From assembly GCA_035573895.1 (NCBI GenBank), contig DATLZR010000019.1:1-54211 (forward strand): a stretch of DNA of 54,211 nucleotides. Direction: 5' to 3'. Below are positions 52,031 through 54,211 of the stretch, one piece after another. A model generated the notes under the pieces. That model made no database searches and was not told where the DNA came from. It worked only from the letters and a program-made list of their open reading frames with translations. How positions within the stretch are numbered: the first letter of the stretch is position 1; each line of letters opens with the position of its first letter. The stretch comes from Blastocatellia bacterium (GTDB taxonomy: Bacteria; Acidobacteriota; Blastocatellia; HR10). A program made the translations under genes and the position numbers.

Positions 52031-52075
52031 ATCGGAGTGGCAGTGCGAGGAGAACCCTCTGAACGGCGAGACTTC

Positions 52076-52104
52076 TTGCTTCGGTGGAAAATCGCAAGGA
52101 TAAT
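52076..52104 (+). promoter_or_regulatory. cdaA promoter placed for leaderless transcription
   Basis: TTGCTT (52076-52081), 17-nt spacer, GATAAT (52099-52104, 5 of 6), then 6 nt to the ATG. The A of the ATG falls at the expected +1. An AAGGA overlaps the -10, 10 nt from the ATG, and would not be transcribed. Confidence 0.55.
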
Positions 52105-52110
52105 TAGGGC

Positions 52111-52920
52111 ATGATGGATTCTTTTTGGAGGACAATTCAACATCTCACGGTCCGCGATGCGGTTGATATTTTTGTCGTAGCCTTGATGGTTTATGGGATA
52201 CTCCGGTTGATCAAAAACACGCGGGCCATGCAGATGGTCTACGGGCTCATGGCGCTGGGGGTGCTTTATTTTCTTTCCTCCCGGATGCATCTGCGGGCGC
52301 TGGAATTCGTCCTCCGCAATGCACTGCTGTATATCGGCATCGCCGTCATCGTCATCTTTCAGACGGAGATTCGAGCCGGGCTCGTTCAGTTCGGAAGATA
52401 TTTGCCTCGACCATTTGGAACGCGGGAGCCCCGGTTGAGCGAATACGAACGGATGTTCGAAGAGGTCCTGCTCGCCGTCACCACGCTGGCCGCGCAGAAG
52501 ATGGGTGCTCTCATCGTCTTTGAGCGAACGATCGGGCTGCAAAATTTCATCGAGACGGGAGTTCGACTGGAGGCGCCGGTCTCCTACGATCTGCTCGTTT
52601 CCATCTTCCATCCTCGGGTGCCGCTTCATGATGGGGCCGTGATCATCCGGGGGAATCGCATTGTCGCGGCCAGTTGCTTCCTCCCCCTCACGCTCAATCC
52701 TCATCTCTCGAAGGAGTTCGGCACGCGACACCGAGCGGCGATTGGGGTCACCGAGGATACCGATGCCGTTGTCATCGTCGTTTCTGAAGAAACCGGGATT
52801 ATTTCCTTTGTGGCGCAGGGGCGGTTATACCGGCACATGGACACGGCTCGATTGCGCCAGCTTCTCCGGCAATCGCTGGAGCCGGGAGGCGGGCGCGCGT
52901 CCTTCGCTCCAGCCTCCTGA
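52111..52920 (+). CDS. cdaA: Diadenylate cyclase CdaA
   Basis: A 269-aa membrane-bound enzyme making cyclic di-AMP from two ATP. Three N-terminal membrane helices (about 15-37, 42-58, 62-90) precede the DAC domain (about 105-235). Catalytic motifs are intact: VPLHDGAVIIRG (DGA near residue 173) and FGTRHRAAIGVTEDTDAVVIVVSEETG (RHR near 207). The C-terminus is short. It is followed by cdaR, the usual partner, after 70 nt. Two ATGs (52111, 52114) are adjacent. The promoter position suggests translation from a leaderless message. Confidence 0.96.
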   Translation: MMDSFWRTIQHLTVRDAVDIFVVALMVYGILRLIKNTRAMQMVYGLMALGVLYFLSSRMHLRALEFVLRNALLYIGIAVIVIFQTEIRAGLVQFGRYLPRPFGTREPRLSEYERMFEEVLLAVTTLAAQKMGALIVFERTIGLQNFIETGVRLEAPVSYDLLVSIFHPRVPLHDGAVIIRGNRIVAASCFLPLTLNPHLSKEFGTRHRAAIGVTEDTDAVVIVVSEETGIISFVAQGRLYRHMDTARLRQLLRQSLEPGGGRASFAPAS

Positions 52921-52990
52921 AGGTTTTTCCACTTCTCTTCGCTCCGAGCGGGCGCCAGGCCCACGCCCGACACGGCCCGAGAGAGATACG

Positions 52991-53968
52991 ATGGAAAGGA
53001 ATGACGCACCAGGCAGAAGCCGATTTTTCATTCGCGTGATCATTGAACTCGTGCGCCGATTCCTGGTCACGGATCCGGTTCTGAAAGTCATCGCGCTCGT
53101 TATTGCCGTGCTCATCTGGTTTTCCGTCTCATCGGACCAGGAGCATCAGGACCTGACCATCTACAATGTTCCCCTCACGGTGACGGTCTCGTCCTCGGAG
53201 TTGATGGTCCTCTCTCAGGCCTATCGGGTGGTGGACGTGCGGGTGCGGGGACCGGTCGCGCTCGTTTCCGAGTTGAAAGCCGATGATCTATCGGTCTCGC
53301 TCGATGTCACTCGTTTGGGTCCGGGCACTCATACGGTATGGATCGAACCGGGCTTTGTGCGCGCGCCCGCCGGAGTGGATGTACTGCGGGTTGATCCTTC
53401 GACCGTCTCTATCACGCTGGACGCCGTGATCACGCGGGCGGTGCCGGTGAAACTTCGCCTCGATGAAGGATCGTTGCCCCCCAACTACGTTGTGGCCGGT
53501 TACGAGCTTCAGCCTCCCGCGGTGACCGTCACCGGCCCGCGATCTGTCGTGGAGAGTCTCGCGAGCCTCTCCACCCAAACGTTCAGGCCGGAAACAGTCA
53601 ACTCCTCCATCAGCTCCGTCGTGCCGCTGGAGATCGCTTCATACTCTCACGTCACGGTTGAGCCGAAGGAAGTGAAAGCGACGATCTTCATCGAGGACGT
53701 CGTTGAGCGACGATTCGAGGCGCTTCCCCTCACTCGTCAGGCGGATGTCCTCTCGACTTCCGTGAGCACAGTGGATGTCATTCTTCGTGGTCCGCGGTCG
53801 GTCATCGCCGCTATTGACCGGCGACAGGTGAGCGTGTCGGTCAGCGGGCGAGGATTGAGTCCCGGCCTGCATGAGGTGACGCCGGAGGTCAATCTCCTGA
53901 CAGATGTTGGCTCGCGTCTGCGGATTCTTCGCACGGAACCGGAGAAAGTTATCATCCGTGTTCGGTGA
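52991..53968 (+). CDS. cdaR: CdaR/YbbR-like regulator of diadenylate cyclase
   Basis: A 325-aa membrane-anchored protein: cytoplasmic N-terminus, one membrane helix (about 35-55, VLKVIALVIAVLIWFSVSS), then at least three extracytoplasmic YbbR repeats of about 80 residues (VPLTVTVSSSELMVLSQAYRVVDVRVRGPVALVSEL...; VPVKLRLDEGSLPPNYVVAGYELQPPAVTVTGPRSVVESL; LPLTRQADVLSTSVSTVDVILRGPRSVIAAI). YbbR proteins bind and tune CdaA. The ATG at 52991 has GAGAGA 5-8 nt upstream. In Firmicutes the next gene is glmM; here 53969-54194 shows no gene and an ATG at 54195 may open the next one. Confidence 0.9.
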   Translation: MERNDAPGRSRFFIRVIIELVRRFLVTDPVLKVIALVIAVLIWFSVSSDQEHQDLTIYNVPLTVTVSSSELMVLSQAYRVVDVRVRGPVALVSELKADDLSVSLDVTRLGPGTHTVWIEPGFVRAPAGVDVLRVDPSTVSITLDAVITRAVPVKLRLDEGSLPPNYVVAGYELQPPAVTVTGPRSVVESLASLSTQTFRPETVNSSISSVVPLEIASYSHVTVEPKEVKATIFIEDVVERRFEALPLTRQADVLSTSVSTVDVILRGPRSVIAAIDRRQVSVSVSGRGLSPGLHEVTPEVNLLTDVGSRLRILRTEPEKVIIRVR

Positions 53969-54211
53969 TAGGAAGAGCCGTCATCCCGCCTCCCCTTTCG
54001 CTGCCTGCCTGTGCGCGGGAACCGTCACTGTGATTCTGGGAAATGGTAGATCCATCGTCGTCCCGGGTCTCCGGTTACTTCGGGCCTTTGTCTTGCCGGA
54101 CGGTGTCGGGAATCCTTCGTGTCGCCGGTTCCAGGTCGGCAGGAGGGGCGGAAAAAATATCCGCGGCGGTGGGAGAGGGTGTCGGAGTCCCAAGATGAGT
54201 GGCGTCCCAGC
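53969..54211. other. Window end, no complete gene
   Basis: About 225 nt without a convincing gene, rich in short GC inverted repeats. An ATG at 54195 (ATGAGTGGCGTCCCAGC) runs to the end of the window and could start the next gene, but only five codons are visible and GGAGAGGG is 20 nt away. Confidence 0.3.

Overview
The window reads as one contiguous piece of a GC-rich chromosome from a Gram-negative (diderm) bacterium. A TolC-type outer-membrane channel and a BamD-like lipoprotein indicate an outer membrane. BshC (bacillithiol), FabI, CdaA/CdaR plus a PgpH-type HD phosphodiesterase (c-di-AMP), and a himA-merR-tRNA-Pro block together fit Acidobacteriota, perhaps a Blastocatellia-like lineage. 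That placement is inference from gene content; no rRNA is present. No insertion sequence, phage, CRISPR array or rRNA operon was seen.

Layout. 1-4000: 3' end of an M14-type peptidase gene, then nrdR and a UPF0104 membrane protein on the minus strand with an intrinsic terminator, then himA, a MerR regulator and tRNA-Pro(GGG). 4001-7400: gene-poor stretch with a possible decayed gene, a 104-aa protein, a hairpin repeat, a small membrane protein and a Uma2-type nuclease with a coiled-coil tail. 7590-13130: GH57 glycosidase and GalT (alpha-glucan/sugar-phosphate metabolism), a secreted triple P-domain protein, VanZ. 13130-17650: more repeats, a tiny membrane protein, endonuclease IV, a TolC homologue, and a pair of very hydrophobic small proteins behind a near-consensus promoter, followed by a strongly self-complementary 88-nt segment. 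17887-27601: ComEC, DUF72 and FabI on minus; FmdB-type zinc ribbon, carboxyltransferase (PccB-like), an orphan and an ABC-2 exporter on plus.

28111-42136 is a long plus-strand run of housekeeping genes: ispA, a PASTA protein, rpe, a bamD-like gene, valS, nadC, a secreted orphan, hflX, pgpH and pyk. Several of these overlap by ATGA and are probably translationally coupled. 42559-46146 (minus) is the most distinctive locus: a COG2403 / cyclic-2,3-diphosphoglycerate-synthetase-like GTPase, carbamate kinase and a transcarbamylase with an altered second-substrate loop. They sit behind a textbook sigma-54 -24/-12 element with an upstream palindrome. 46215-49350 (minus): tmRNA, a coiled-coil protein, RNase PH, a secreted protein and PrmC. 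49636-53968 (plus): bshC, an M67/JAMM protein, cdaA and cdaR.

Themes that cut across the window are a dispersed hairpin repeat with at least three copies (5.8, 13.4 and 42.2 kb), some with matched changes in both stem arms, and several genes whose -10 box lies only 6-11 nt before the start codon, suggesting leaderless mRNAs. All coordinates, motifs and repeats were read by eye; no database search was run.
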